NCBI GenBank assembly: GCA_021432635.1
Contig: MU270024.1
Coordinates: 806,001 to 870,000 of the forward strand
Length of the DNA: 64,000 nucleotides
DNA from: Thozetella sp. PMI_491
Lineage: Eukaryota; Ascomycota; Sordariomycetes; Chaetosphaeriales; Chaetosphaeriaceae
Direction of reading: 5' to 3'
Part shown: one piece after another, positions 32,116 to 43,313 of the stretch
Layout: every line of letters begins with the position of its first letter
How positions within the stretch are numbered: the first letter of the stretch is position 1
Program-made: the position numbers and the translations under genes
The notes under the pieces: generated by a model
Told to the model about the DNA's origin: nothing
The model's input: only the letters and a program-made list of their open reading frames with translations
The model's database searches: none

Positions 32116-33870
32116 AGCTTGAGCTGTCGTTGGTTCTCGTGGGTAAGTGGAGATTGTGTAACAACCCTAGCTTGCTTCTCTCCGTCTCGTTACTGGTCGT
32201 GTCAACGAAGCCGCACTAATCAACAGTTGCTGCAGTGCACTGGCCAGCAATAACGTATGGTATAGAATTGACTCTGGTCGCTGGGTGTAATCGAGTAACT
32301 ACCAAAAGCTGGAGACCTATGCCTACAATTTGCAAGTCCGTCCTGTATATCTTCGCTGCCATCCGGCCGAAGCAATGGATTTCCGACCCATTAAAGGCTT
32401 ATGCGACAGACCATGCTAGGTGGGACGCCGCCGAGGCTCAATTATTCACATCGGAAGACTTCGTACCCTCCCACCCGCGGGGTGGCTCGGTAAGTCGGCC
32501 GTTCGGAACTCCGTCTGATGAGCCGGGGTCTCTGCGATAGGCTTTCAGATGTCTTCTGATCGGCGGTGGTGCATAGGCACCGGCGCCCAAAACACGAGGG
32601 TGAAAAACGCTAGCTTCGCCTAGCTTAATCAGGTGCTGCACACCAGCGCAGCGTCGCATTTCACAGTTGTGTTTAGGCACAGCTGTGGCTGATATCACCC
32701 TCGCCGAGGCTGTGCCGTTCCTAGATACCATAGTAGGGTGAAAGTACTCCGTACCGGGTGCGGCTTATCTACGGAAGAGGTTCAACCGCTCGTCGTCCGT
32801 TGGCCGTAGCCGCGAGCTGTCAGCCCGACGGCGGACGGACCCCGTAACGGCAAATGTAGGCCGCAGTGCCCGGGTAAGCAGGGCTTCCACGCGGATGGAA
32901 GGACATGAAGTTACGTTCCTGGGCATTCTGTGACCGCACCTAGGCCAATCTTGAATGATTGGTTAGGCTCTACAGGCCACCAACCCCCAACCCCCGACAG
33001 TCCAAATACTTAGGGGGCTGTGGTGGCCAACAATTGCAAAAAGAAGTATGTTCCGCCCAAAGATCGACTTCGGCCAATAGGTATCGACAGCCATTCTGCC
33101 TAGCATGCACTGCCGTTCATATCAGAGCAGGCGGAGTCTACACCGATGCGCGACAAGCAAGAACGCCACAAAGTTTAGACTTGATGCCGACTCGCAGATA
33201 ATGCGGTCTCGGTGCACTCGCACCGTTGTGTTCGCTCATGCGGTTTGTTAGCACAACGTCTTTCGCTCATACCGAAACCTGGCGCGAGATTTGCAACTGT
33301 GTTAATAATATTTACCCCTATCACACTTGTTCTGCCGCTTTCGGGGACATCTAAATTTTGAAGCGACCCCGGGGAGCCCCCGGGGAGCCCTCGGGGGGCC
33401 GACTGAAGCCACAGATGCTGCGAAGAAGCCGACCTACGCAGTTGTGGATGCCGGGCTCCTCGTCATTGGCGACCGCTTATGGCAAGAAAACAATTGATTG
33501 AGGCTTGGGCCTTTGAGCCTGGATTATACCCAGCCTGATTCGTCGAGAGCGCCAGCGGAGAAATCGTGAGGTTCATAATGTTGATCAACAAATGCGACGG
33601 TGCACTACGCAATTGTGGTGAGAGACGATGGTGAAAAAGACCCCGTGGCCTTCATTACACTCCTTCGTACGCAGTGGTGGACATACTATCTTTTATATCG
33701 TGTGTTTGAGGGTTCCAAGTGTGGTCTCGCTTTGCTGTATAATAATGTATAAGAACCTGGCCAAGGCTTCGGCCCTTGAGCTTCATTGCCCTGGCATCAA
33801 AGTCAAAAGCACCAGAGTAAACATTTACACCATTACCTCTCAGTCTGAACCATCGGAACCATTCGAGACA
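32116..33870. other. Gene-free stretch, GC-variable
   Basis: Spacer between divergent paralogues E and F. Contains a GC-rich run (cggggagccc repeated) at about 33365-33405 and several open frames without family character. The in-frame upstream extension of paralogue F (33628-33870) is hydrophobic and unlike its relatives, so I leave it out of the gene. Confidence 0.45.
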
Positions 33871-35205
33871 ATGAATCTCAATTCTCCTTTCAGCGTCTCC
33901 TCGCCGTTAGCCCTGGCCCACCTGAGAGTCGCCGCGTGCTACCACACCGACAGGCAGAGGAAGCAGCCGCTCTGCATCTCCCGCGCTAGGTCGCTTGAGG
34001 TCTCCTGCGGCGACAAGACTCGAGATAGGGGCCGGGATTCCAATTACGACTTCGATCGCCGGGCTCTCGTGAGCATCATCTTGTCGGTGCAGACCTACAC
34101 CTTATCTATGCAGCGGGCTGGGCACACATGGGTGCAGCTCGGTGAAATTGTCACATTCCTGGTCGATACGCGCAAGACTGTTAATGGAGACAGCCCAGAT
34201 GCGGCAGCTGGAGCTCCCAGACACTACCATGGCTTCAGTACAAGTGGCAATCGAGATACCAGGAATAAAGAGAAAGCTCAAAGTGTCCCGGGAAACAACG
34301 GCCCAGGCCGTTCTGGAGACAACTCAGGGCGCGGCGATGACACACCCTCTTCTGCCAGCGGCGACGATCCGGGCCCGCAGTTTGCTTGCCACTTTTACAA
34401 AAAAAATCCTTCCCAATATCGCATGTGTTTGCGGTACAATCTGACAACTGTTTCAAGAGTGCAGCAGCACCTGAAGCGGTGCCACACACCAATCCTCCAG
34501 TGTCCCACTTGCCGCTGTACATTTGGAGAGAATCAGTGCGATTTTGACGAACACTTGCGAGCGCGAAGCTGCCAATCGCGGCTGCTACCGCTCATGCCGG
34601 AGAGGGCACTAAGCGAGGAGACATGGCGCAGTATCACGGCAAGGAGGCGTACTCCACACCAGAGTGCTAGGGATCGTTGGTATGTCATCTGGACTATCAT
34701 ATTCCCTGGAGAGCCTTTACCACCCTCTCCGTACTACACGGTCAATGAAACCACCCAGCAGCTAGTCGCACTCAACAACCACTTCATCGAGAATGGCTAC
34801 GGCCGAAGCCTTGTCGACGATATCATGCAGCTCCTGTCTCCCGAACTGCAGGTCATAGGGTATGATTTGATCCGCCGCTTACTTCGAGCTGCTGCTGAGC
34901 ATGCTGAAGATCAGGGCAATAACCAGCACCTCCTCTTATCGTCTACTGCACCCGCCCCTTCCCAGGCACCCATGCCAGGGAGTGGACAGGTTCAACCGCA
35001 CCCGGAATCGCTTGAGCCATACGTTGGTATAACCGGGCAATTAACAGCCACCACCGACGCAGGCACCATGGACCGGGTCAGCCTCAATACGCTCGGCCAT
35101 CTAGTCGAGGACAATGTCTCGTTGATAGAGTCGGAACTTTATGATTATTTTTCAGGTTTATGCGACGTTAATCCATGGCCATCATTTTCTGAAGAGGAGC
35201 AATAG
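33871..35205 (+). CDS. Zinc-finger array protein (paralogue F)
   Basis: The frame is open from 33628, but the ATG at 33871 (MNLNSPFSVSS) is preferred, giving 444 residues. The N-terminal 170 residues are polar with a Gly/Asn/Arg-rich stretch just before the finger; a small N-terminal intron ending near 34193 cannot be excluded. The finger module begins at about residue 171: C-x12-C-x13-H-x4-H, then C-x2-C-x13-H-x5-C, all ligands present. RDRWYVIWTIIFPGEPLPPSPYY follows, then a helical region (LLSPELQVIGYDLIRRLLRAA) and a Pro/Gln-rich tail ending in an acidic segment. It is the last member of the array in the window. Confidence 0.75.
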   Translation: MNLNSPFSVSSPLALAHLRVAACYHTDRQRKQPLCISRARSLEVSCGDKTRDRGRDSNYDFDRRALVSIILSVQTYTLSMQRAGHTWVQLGEIVTFLVDTRKTVNGDSPDAAAGAPRHYHGFSTSGNRDTRNKEKAQSVPGNNGPGRSGDNSGRGDDTPSSASGDDPGPQFACHFYKKNPSQYRMCLRYNLTTVSRVQQHLKRCHTPILQCPTCRCTFGENQCDFDEHLRARSCQSRLLPLMPERALSEETWRSITARRRTPHQSARDRWYVIWTIIFPGEPLPPSPYYTVNETTQQLVALNNHFIENGYGRSLVDDIMQLLSPELQVIGYDLIRRLLRAAAEHAEDQGNNQHLLLSSTAPAPSQAPMPGSGQVQPHPESLEPYVGITGQLTATTDAGTMDRVSLNTLGHLVEDNVSLIESELYDYFSGLCDVNPWPSFSEEEQ

Positions 35206-35592
35206 AGACATGATTACTAGCTAGCGAGGTTTCATTCCTTTCCATAACGGTCTCCTCTACTTATCAGCATATATATATTCTCCTATCGGGTTACTTACTT
35301 GCTCTTCTTTTCTTTCATCTTATGTCTTTAACCGGGGAAAGGGGATATAAGTAATGTTTGCAGGTAGAAGTAAGGCTATGATACGTGATAACCATGAGTT
35401 CGGTCAGTCCTTTGGTGTATTTTAACCCGCTTCCTGTAGGGGCGACGAGGCTGCCTGATTCTTAGTTCGTTTAGATAACAGGAATCTACCCAAGAAGCGC
35501 GTCTACCTCCCAATAAATCTAATTTGTCTACTTTTACTAACCAAGTCCCCCCAGTGAGTGAATTAAACATGGGAACTGTCGTCACGCCCGCT

Positions 35593-35787
35593 CTATTGAG
35601 CATTTGGAACATCCTCTACATCCCTCCTTCCGTGATATTCGCGAGCCTCATCGTCGCCCCACTCCCGGATTCCGTGGTATAAAAGCGGTAGCGGCGATGA
35701 CTTCCACACTGCAACATGGAAACTTTTGATTATCAGCATTGTAACGATTAGCAGAATGGCGCTGAGCAGAACTAGTGTTGGCGGCAT
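35593..35787 (-). pseudogene. C-terminal remnant of a fungal membrane protein family
   Basis: A 64-codon frame starts with a membrane span (LVLLSAILLIVTMLIIKSF) and continues KSSPLPLLYHGI, resembling the conserved last span and WKSSxLALLFHG motif at the C-terminus of a large uncharacterised Pezizomycotina membrane family. The remaining several hundred residues of that family are absent upstream, so this is the tail of a deleted copy. A short genuine one-span protein is the alternative. Confidence 0.4.
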
Positions 35788-36271
35788 TGCTAACCATTGA
35801 AATTGAATATGGATGACAGATTGTTATTGCCATACACATGCGCTATATAGTTCTTGGAGCACAGACGCTAAATATAAACTAGGCGCACCTCGCAGGACGT
35901 CCCGATTTTGCCGCTAAGCCAGCCTAGGCAGTGAGCCGTTTATATCCGGCTTCTCAGTGGTCTAGACTATAAGCGAGGCCAATAGCACCATGCTCACTTG
36001 CGGTGAGCAACTACCTCTAACTGAAAGTAGTCATTCAGCTTGGCCCCATAACACCGAGGTGCGCTGTAGCGTGTCTGTTGGTCCAAAGTTACAATTAGCA
36101 TGCAGCGACACGCAGCAACTAGCCCTGTATATAGCCAACGAGTCTGCTCAGCGCGGGCGTCCAGACCTTCCAGAACCTTTCCAAAACTCGACTTCCTCTT
36201 TTCCTCATCAGTCGCCTGTTATCGTCATATTTGCTTCTCAAGGGGTTTCTTGTACACCCCTTGCTGACATC

Positions 36272-36793
36272 ATGGCTGTGACAGAACCGCGAGACCAATA
36301 CATATTTGAGAATCAAGATAGCATCCCAACCGGCATCTACAACGTCATTAATGAACTTCTCCGCAATTGGGATAACGTTGTGGAGGACGAGGACACGACA
36401 TATCTGGACAATGTGTTTCTCCCTGATGCTACACTCTTTCTGGGACCGACCAAGACGGTCGGGTTGGATAACATCAAGCTCATGCGCCGAAGCATGATAC
36501 ACCCTACCCAGGGCCCAATTGTCGGAGTCCGACACGTGTTTGACCGACTGTATGTGTTGAAGAAACAGGGAAAGCCGACCATGAGCAAGGATGTCTTGTT
36601 TACCGGCACAGTGGCCTACACGATCAAGGGGGGTGAGGTGGTAAAGGAGGACTTTGCGACAAGATCTGATCTAATCGAAGTCGCTGCTGGGAAATACAAA
36701 ATTCAGTACAACCGAATTTTCGTCGATTCGGAAAATCTCAACAAGGCTATCACCAAACTAATGATCCCGAGCACACGCTCTTCTCGATTATAA
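36272..36793 (+). CDS. NTF2-like/SnoaL-type protein
   Basis: ATG at 36272 is in the usual fungal context (gacatcATGGCT) and gives 173 residues. The frame is open back to 35990, but the extension is low-quality and not used. The sequence has the alpha+beta layout of an NTF2-like cone: an N-terminal helix (IYNVINELLRNWDNVVEDEDTT), then the VFLPDATLFLGP strand, RRSMIHPTQGP helix, and strands VRHVFDRLYVLKK, DVLFTGTVAYTIKGG and YKIQYNRIFVD. Such folds serve as cyclases, isomerases or small ligand binders. No catalytic residues can be assigned and no biosynthetic neighbours are present. Stand-alone gene 1.1 kb from the array. Confidence 0.65.
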   Translation: MAVTEPRDQYIFENQDSIPTGIYNVINELLRNWDNVVEDEDTTYLDNVFLPDATLFLGPTKTVGLDNIKLMRRSMIHPTQGPIVGVRHVFDRLYVLKKQGKPTMSKDVLFTGTVAYTIKGGEVVKEDFATRSDLIEVAAGKYKIQYNRIFVDSENLNKAITKLMIPSTRSSRL

Positions 36794-37244
36794 TACCCTA
36801 CGACTCGTTAAAATACTCGTATGACCTGAGCTGTCATTCATTCGCGTAAAGGATCAACAGGCCTACGGCCAGGGGAGATTTCCGCCTATATTTCGGGTTC
36901 GATTGTGTCGGCTAAAAAAGGCTTAATACAGCACACATCCTCAGGTTGAAATCATGAGTTCGCGAGCTATAAATTAAACTGTCATCTCGCCTCCTACGAT
37001 CGCTAGTTCCATGTTTTAAGAGTTCAAACAATCAAGCATCTACGCCGGTTATATCATAAATTGTTACTTTAGCTTGCTGCAGAGTCTAGACTCAATTGCA
37101 TCAAGAGCTTAGCGATTGAAAATTATTGCTACCTAAGTCGTAGACCAATATCGCTTAGTAACTAGGCTAGCTTTCTTTACGGGACCTAGCACCGCCTCGA
37201 ACTAATACGGGGCCGCCGGTTGCAGCTAATGAAGGTCACGAGAC
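36794..37244. other. Spacer between convergent genes
   Basis: AT-rich 3' flank of the NTF2-like gene and of the pectinase; nothing recognised. Confidence 0.6.
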
Positions 37245-38612
37245 TTAAGAGCAGCTTCCAACAACGCTGGGAACATTGGTGCAAGAGCCATATTTCTTCC
37301 CGCCGGTCACAACGACGCCGGACCACGTCCAACTCGAGCAGGCACCGCTTCCGCAGGTTATGACCACGTCGTAGCCACTGCTCGAAACCGCGCCAGACCC
37401 GGAGATATTTTTGACCGTCAGGCCAGTAATAGGGATGCCGCTGGTGGCGGTGCCACCGTCCAGATCGCCTCCGTCGTAGTTCTGCTCGATGAGGATGCCA
37501 TATCTATGCATGCTATTAGCCTATATTCCTTTCACGAATCGAGTCTCAAAACATACTTGGAAATAGAAGCCAGGGTAATCGAGCTGTACGTCACACCGGA
37601 GATGGTTCCGGTGTCTCCCTCAGTAGCCTTGATTCTGATTCCTAGCCAGAGGTCAGCTTTTTTTAGGCATGTTGCAGAACTTGGGGCTTTTACCATTTAC
37701 GGAGTTCTTCACCTCGCTGTTAGTGAAAGTAACTCCGCTGACAGTGTTATCGCTGCGGCCGCCAACCGAACCGATGGAGAGGCCATGACCTCCGGAGCAC
37801 ACGCCGTTCTCGAAAGTAATATCCTACTAGTCATTAGTAATCCTCCTCGCGAGTCAAATTAAATCAATTACATACCGTCCCTGAGTTGATTGCTACGCAG
37901 TCGTCCTGGTTATACACATTTGCGCCTGTAATGATGACGTTGTTGCTGGATCCAATGTCGAACCCGTCGGTGTTGTGGCCACCCTCGCTATCGCCGGCCG
38001 AGTTGTCAATTGTCATACCAGTGATAGTCAAGCCGTCGCATCCATTGATGCTGACCGCTTGCACTGGCGTGTTTTGGATGTGGAGGTTGGTAATCGTTGA
38101 GTCGGTCAGATCATGGGCGTAAAAGAACTTGGGCTTGGTGACTCCGCCGTTGCTGCCGCTGCCGTCCCACCAGCGAGCTCCGTCCGGGTTCAGATATGCC
38201 CCGGAGGCGCCCTCAATGGTGATCTTGTTACCTTTAATCTGAAGCAATGGGCCGGCCCACTCGGAATAACCCCACGTGGTCTGGCCCTCAAAGATTACCT
38301 GAACACGTGTTAGACGCAGTACCCTAGATAAGCATTGTATTTTACTAGTTCACTTGCCGTGGTATCATCGGGTAAGTTGGAGAGATCCAGGGTCGTTCCC
38401 GACGGAACTGCGACGCTGGACAAAACGATGGTGGAACATGACTGCTGCGACTTGCTGGCCAGCGATGCACCGCTAGACCCAGAAAAGGTACAGCTGGTTG
38501 CACGCTTGACCAGGGCTGGCTCGGGCGCGGGAGTGATCTCGGGCCCAGCCACAGGGGAAGCAACCACAGAGGCCGCCAAGGCGACTAGCAAAGCAACGGT
38601 GGTAGAGAGCAT
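37245..38612 (-). CDS. Endopolygalacturonase, GH28, five exons
   Basis: Exons 38612-38358, 38298-37876, 37823-37694, 37641-37557 and 37503-37245 join to 383 residues, the usual length of fungal endo-PGs. A signal peptide (to about residue 19) and a short propeptide ending in KR (36-37) precede the right-handed beta-helix. The GH28 signature residues are all present: NTD at 194-196, QDD at 216-218 with the catalytic aspartates, GGHG around His239, and RIK at 272-274. It hydrolyses alpha-1,4 galacturonosyl links in plant pectin outside the cell. Intron 1 begins with GC (GCAAGT), so it is a GC-AG intron; introns 2-4 are GT-AG. The in-frame ATG 63 bases upstream is ignored because the signal peptide starts at 38612. 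Confidence 0.95.
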
Positions 38613-40492
38613 CGCGTCGGGGTTCTGTGTCTTACCAAGATTTCGATAATACTGGTTGTAAAGGAAGCTTGGCACCTTGGCAGCGAATGTAGTTGCTATT
38701 TATGCATACCTATTATCCATCGAACGTCCTCTATAGTGGACCTCCTACAAGCTTTCGCACCTTACTCTACGAGCTCGATGTTGCGCGTCCTAACTTCAGA
38801 GTCCTCCAATAACTGGCGTTCATGGGGAGAAGGTATTGACAGAATGTCACACGGTCGCATCGCGGACGCGAATAAGTTAACCCTCCAATTGGAAAAAAAA
38901 ATTTACTGTTTTATTTCGGACTTAAGATAGTAGTAGCTTAGTCCTTGCTTGTTCTCCGCGCGCTGGTGGACATGTCAATGGTCTAGCCCGGGGAAATATA
39001 CTAGCTGGGGCCATACAAATCGCACGGAGCGACGAGGGGACGATTTACCACCAATCACAGTTTCAGCGATGCCCCGCAAGCTAGTGCCACAGCAGACATC
39101 CACCAACGGGGAGCTTCTGTATCGACTCGACTCATTCAGGGTTATTGCTATTACGATATACTCGAAACATCAATAGCCCCGCCTACTGAAAAGCTTCCCT
39201 GAGCATAGGTACTTGAGGAAAACAGTTTTATTTGAGCGGCCAAATACGCCTCATGCTACACGGGAATGGACAAAGAGTAATAAATAGCGAGACTAAAGTA
39301 CCTTATGCTGCCATGTAAGCCATAGTATGTGAGGATGCGGTTTGTGCTTATCCTTTGATGCGATAACTTAGGACAAGGCATGGCAGGGCGTGGCTAGATG
39401 TGGCTGGGTGTGACTGGTAGCCCATTGAGGGGGAGTAAATTGTCTAAAATTGTCTACTGGCTGTTCGTGGCCGAAGCGTGCGAGATGTGCAGGGGTATCA
39501 GCCGCTTGAGCGATTAATTGACATCCAGGGGTTAGTTGGCACAGTGGTCAACATGCTACAGGAAAGTGGTTATCTACTCGGCGTAGCTGGCTCGGTGCTT
39601 GGGTGCATCAGCTAGTAGTGCGATGGTTGGTGCGTCTTCAAACAGAGGCAAGATCGGAAGAACTGCTCCGAGCATGATAACTGAGGTGCGTCAGACCAAA
39701 AATATCCAAACTGTTCCCCGACTGAGATACCTATGTACTCGGGTATCTAGACAGATTCTTCTCGTGACTTCTACCTCCGACATGTTAAGGTATTGAATTC
39801 CGCCCTGCTAGTGAAGCACTAGCCGAGTAAGATAACGTGGGCCACTACAGGATCCCTGATTACAATGCACCTAGGGAAATGCTTGGAGAGAAAGAAAACT
39901 GACCGGAAGATTCCTACTCGGCGTGTGGACGGGAGGGAGTACAGGAAGAAATGATAGGAAGACGTTGACCGGGAGAAGGATGTGATCGAGGGTTATGGAA
40001 AACACTTGCAGACACCAGAGAAGTTTCTCGTTCGAGGGCGCAAGTGACGCTTTAACCATTTTAGCGAAGCCCTGTGTGAGTTTGTCTGTGCGGCGGCATG
40101 AGTTTTCGCGCACAATGCAGAGAAAGCTGCTAGCGTGAGGGCCATGTATCGATCAGATTAGTGGTTGTGGTAAAGTTGGATATCGTGATTACACTAATCA
40201 AGTAAACCGCACTACTAACTCATGATTAGGAGCGAGAACTGGTTTCCAGCGTGAAGCTCCCCAAGTCTACACACGATAGTATAGCCTTCCTCGCCCGTAG
40301 ACTTGTTGGAAACTATTGACAAATCACAGTTTAGGCCATCCCCCGGTTGACTCTAAGCCCAAAAGAGATGTATCTGCGGAATACTGTTTGAATAACGTGG
40401 CCAATCACCCCTTGAGACAGATCACCTACGGCCAGTGAATAGGAAAGTTCAAGCATCTCGATATTATAGTACTCGATATTTTTTCTTCCCGC
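38613..40492. other. Gene-free stretch
   Basis: 1.9 kb. The pectinase promoter should lie in the first few hundred bases. Near 39375-39420 there is a TGGC/GTGG-rich low-complexity patch. Open frames of 60-80 codons show no family character. Confidence 0.5.
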
Positions 40493-41296
40493 TTAACGTG
40501 GGCGGCGAAATAGAGAAACTGGCTTTGCATCTCCGTCGGACAGCACAAATTTGTCCGCAAAATCAGTGTCCCACTCGCCCCCTGAACACTGAACCGTGCA
40601 GCAGAGTTTCATGACTATGTCGGCTCGAGAAGCCACTTCTCTTAGCTCCTGCCTCATTTCCTTGCTAGCGCCGCGACCGAAGTCATCCGCACTCTCTTCC
40701 GCACGTGTAGGATCCCAAAAGATGGAAAAGGAGCCGACCACCTCCCCCGCAAGGAACGCGACGGTTATATCGTAAATATCGCGCATTTGGAGCGGAGGCG
40801 ATGGCTTGTCGGGGCCATCCTCTCCTGCTGGTGCCGAATCATGGAACCCTGGTGGTCGTGACCTGGGCTCCAGACCGAGGGAGAAAGTGTGGGAATCGCC
40901 ACCCATTGCGTGAAACTGCCTCCAGATGGCTGGAACTGATACCGGCGGCTGGCGCGGGAGCATATATCTCCAGCTCGCTTCAGGCCGCAGGAACCGGGAG
41001 CTCTCTCGTCCTAGAGTCGACTTGTTTAAATGACCGTGGTCGGTAACGGCTCCGGATTTTAACCAGAATGGGAACACTTCTTGCAGGAGAGGGTTCAATC
41101 GAGGCTCTGAGACCTCTGAAGCGTCGCATGGTTGGAAGAAGAGTGCTTTCTGGACAGTAGGAGATGCAGAAATCAAATTCTCCCAGTGGCGATTGACTCG
41201 CTTCGCAGCAGTGAGAAGCGTGCGGAGGTCGAGATGAAGGAGGATCTGCTCCAGAAGCTCAGTCGTTTGCATAACTTCATCTCTCCGGAGACTCAT
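40493..41296 (-). CDS. F-box protein
   Basis: Single exon, 267 residues from ATG 41296. Residues 10-52 form an F-box-like domain: ELLEQILLHLDLRTLLTAAK, then VNRHWENLISASPTVQKALF, which matches the fungal F-box pattern of a leucine-rich helix, a VxRxW block and a substrate-linker LFF. F-box proteins bind Skp1 and bring substrates to SCF ubiquitin ligases. The rest (54-267) has no repeat such as WD40 or LRR and carries a conserved-looking YDITVAFLAGEVVGSFSIFWDP region; its substrate is unknown. Such F-box proteins form large, rapidly evolving families in filamentous fungi. No introns or breaks. Confidence 0.8.
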   Translation of the reverse strand: MSLRRDEVMQTTELLEQILLHLDLRTLLTAAKRVNRHWENLISASPTVQKALFFQPCDASEVSEPRLNPLLQEVFPFWLKSGAVTDHGHLNKSTLGRESSRFLRPEASWRYMLPRQPPVSVPAIWRQFHAMGGDSHTFSLGLEPRSRPPGFHDSAPAGEDGPDKPSPPLQMRDIYDITVAFLAGEVVGSFSIFWDPTRAEESADDFGRGASKEMRQELREVASRADIVMKLCCTVQCSGGEWDTDFADKFVLSDGDAKPVSLFRRPR

Positions 41297-43313
41297 CTTG
41301 TCTTGACGTCCTGGGGATATAACGGGCTATATTAAGGCGGCTTCAGTGTGTTTTCGAAGATTGTTAATAATGTTATGACTTTGGCTACCTTTAGTGTCAG
41401 CCAAGTTGTTTCGTCATGCGCATTTCCTGGCGGATGCCTGGTCCAGATGCCTAAAGTGGGGCTACTATGAATCATTAATATCAACTGTCCAGAGTGTGGT
41501 CAGGGCGTATATTAGGCCGAATACACACAACAGATGACATCAACACATCACCAAAGCATTTATTCCCGATTACAGGGTAACTTGACGTCAATATCAAGCT
41601 ATATTTTGACGATATAGAGCAATTACGTGGACCTGGAGGCGTAGAATATACAAGGGATCTGCTGATAGTTTCGCCCCACCAAGGCACAATGTTGGATTGC
41701 GGAAAGGTCTAACCTTCAAACTAGCCCAAGTCAATAAAAAATCGCATTATGAGGCTGAGAGATACTGTTGGCCCTGAAGCTCTGGTTAAACCGGAAACGA
41801 CGGTGGTCAACTTCTGGAGTCAGAGATCATTTCCAAACCAGAAAACAAAAACACACTCCTACTTAGATCTACAAGTACCAGGATCACATGTCCTATTGCC
41901 TTGGCAGGTGGTCCAGGTCAGGTGTGTGGAGTTGGAACTGCTAGTTATACTCTAGTCTTGAGGTTTGGCGAAGTCAGTCCCGTGAATCCCCAGCTAATTA
42001 TTCAAGTTCTTATCTACCGACCCCGGCAGCGCCTTATCAGTAGTGAGTTGTATAGAATCCAATCAATTCGAGAGTAACTACTCTTTCATGATCCTAGCCT
42101 ATCAATTTCCTCACTGGGAGACATTATGGCCAACCTAGGCGGCTGAGTTTGCTCCTTTATTACCTACATTAGCTCACTTTGGTGACAACTTAGAGGCAGC
42201 TGTGACTACTTTTGGGGCGGTTGCGGGGTGAGCCCGACGGGATTCTCCGAATGGGGTAATTACTGCATGAGGCTAGGGCTAGAGGATAGAACGTTACTCA
42301 AACCCACAAGCACTTGGCCTATCAGTTTTGCCTATCGTCTCTTTGATAAGGTGCCTACCTTAGCTTTGGCATCCTAACCAGGTTCTACGCAGCATAGGGT
42401 ACATATCTATCTGCCCACCTCGGGTAAGCACGCCCAAATCGTTCAGAGGTTCTCCAAGTGTCTGTGGCCGAAGTGGATACACGCGAAAACTGTGCAAGGT
42501 GACTCGCCCCCCCGCCCGGGGCATGGGTTCTCGACCCCTCACTTAGCCAAGACATGTCCCGGCGGCAAGTTGAAGCGATGGCAACGAGCCGATATCAGCC
42601 CCCCTGCTCGAATGGCGGGCAGCAACCGTGCGTCGGAGAGAGCCGTTGATCTACCCAACTACTAATACCAGGACCCCGCTGAGCGTGTGGTGCCTCTTCT
42701 TACTTCCTATGCGAGAATTCGACGTCGTCGCGGTCTACAGGGAATATCAGCAAGATGAAGTTTGGCGAGCTAGCATTTGCGAAACGTCACAAGCGGTCCC
42801 CAGAGGAGTCGAATCTTGTAAGAAGATTAGACATATTTTTGGTATGTGTAGTTATCCTCTGCCGCCCGGTATCCCCTTTCGGCCTGCCTCGGGCGGTATT
42901 GGTATCACAAGGCGCTTTAATCATGAGTTCTCCTCCTCACACATGATTTCCACCCCCCTGGAATTGTAAATGCGACCAATTAGCTAAAGAGAACCTAGAT
43001 GACATTCGGCTGTATATCTCAAGGTGCGACGCAAATCTCTAGAGCCAGGATAGTCGAGGTAAATGACCACTAACGCGATGTACTTGCCATAGTGATCAAA
43101 TGTAAGGATACCCCGCCTCACCCAACCACGAAGCGATAATCTGAACCACGAAGATTTGGTACGAATGCCCTCGTTCCCACCTCTCGCCGGGCCGACTCCA
43201 GCGATTGTTTATTCCCTATGAGATCCGAGGCTCTTGCTTCAAACTTTCATCTCATACAGGACTTGCGGGCCCCGTCTGCGCACGCCTCCGGAACCTAACA
43301 ATATTCGTGGTAG
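41297..43313. other. Gene-free stretch
   Basis: 2 kb with no convincing gene. The missing first exon(s) of the following transporter were looked for here without success. A short Cys-rich reading on the minus strand near 41880-41950 (TTCQGNRTCDPGTC) is coding-like but isolated. Confidence 0.5.

Noticed and set aside
33360-33410. GC-rich cggggagccc repeats as a possible terminator or promoter element
   Set aside because: No inverted-repeat structure or consistent position relative to a gene.
33628-33870. N-terminal extension of paralogue F with a hydrophobic segment
   Set aside because: Relatives lack it and the ATG at 33871 starts the polar region typical of the family.
35990-36271. N-terminal extension of the NTF2-like protein
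   Set aside because: Poor coding quality; the NTF2-like fold is complete from ATG 36272.
42360-42960. Overlapping frames suspected to be a transposon or retroelement piece
   Set aside because: No reverse transcriptase, integrase or transposase motif found in any frame.
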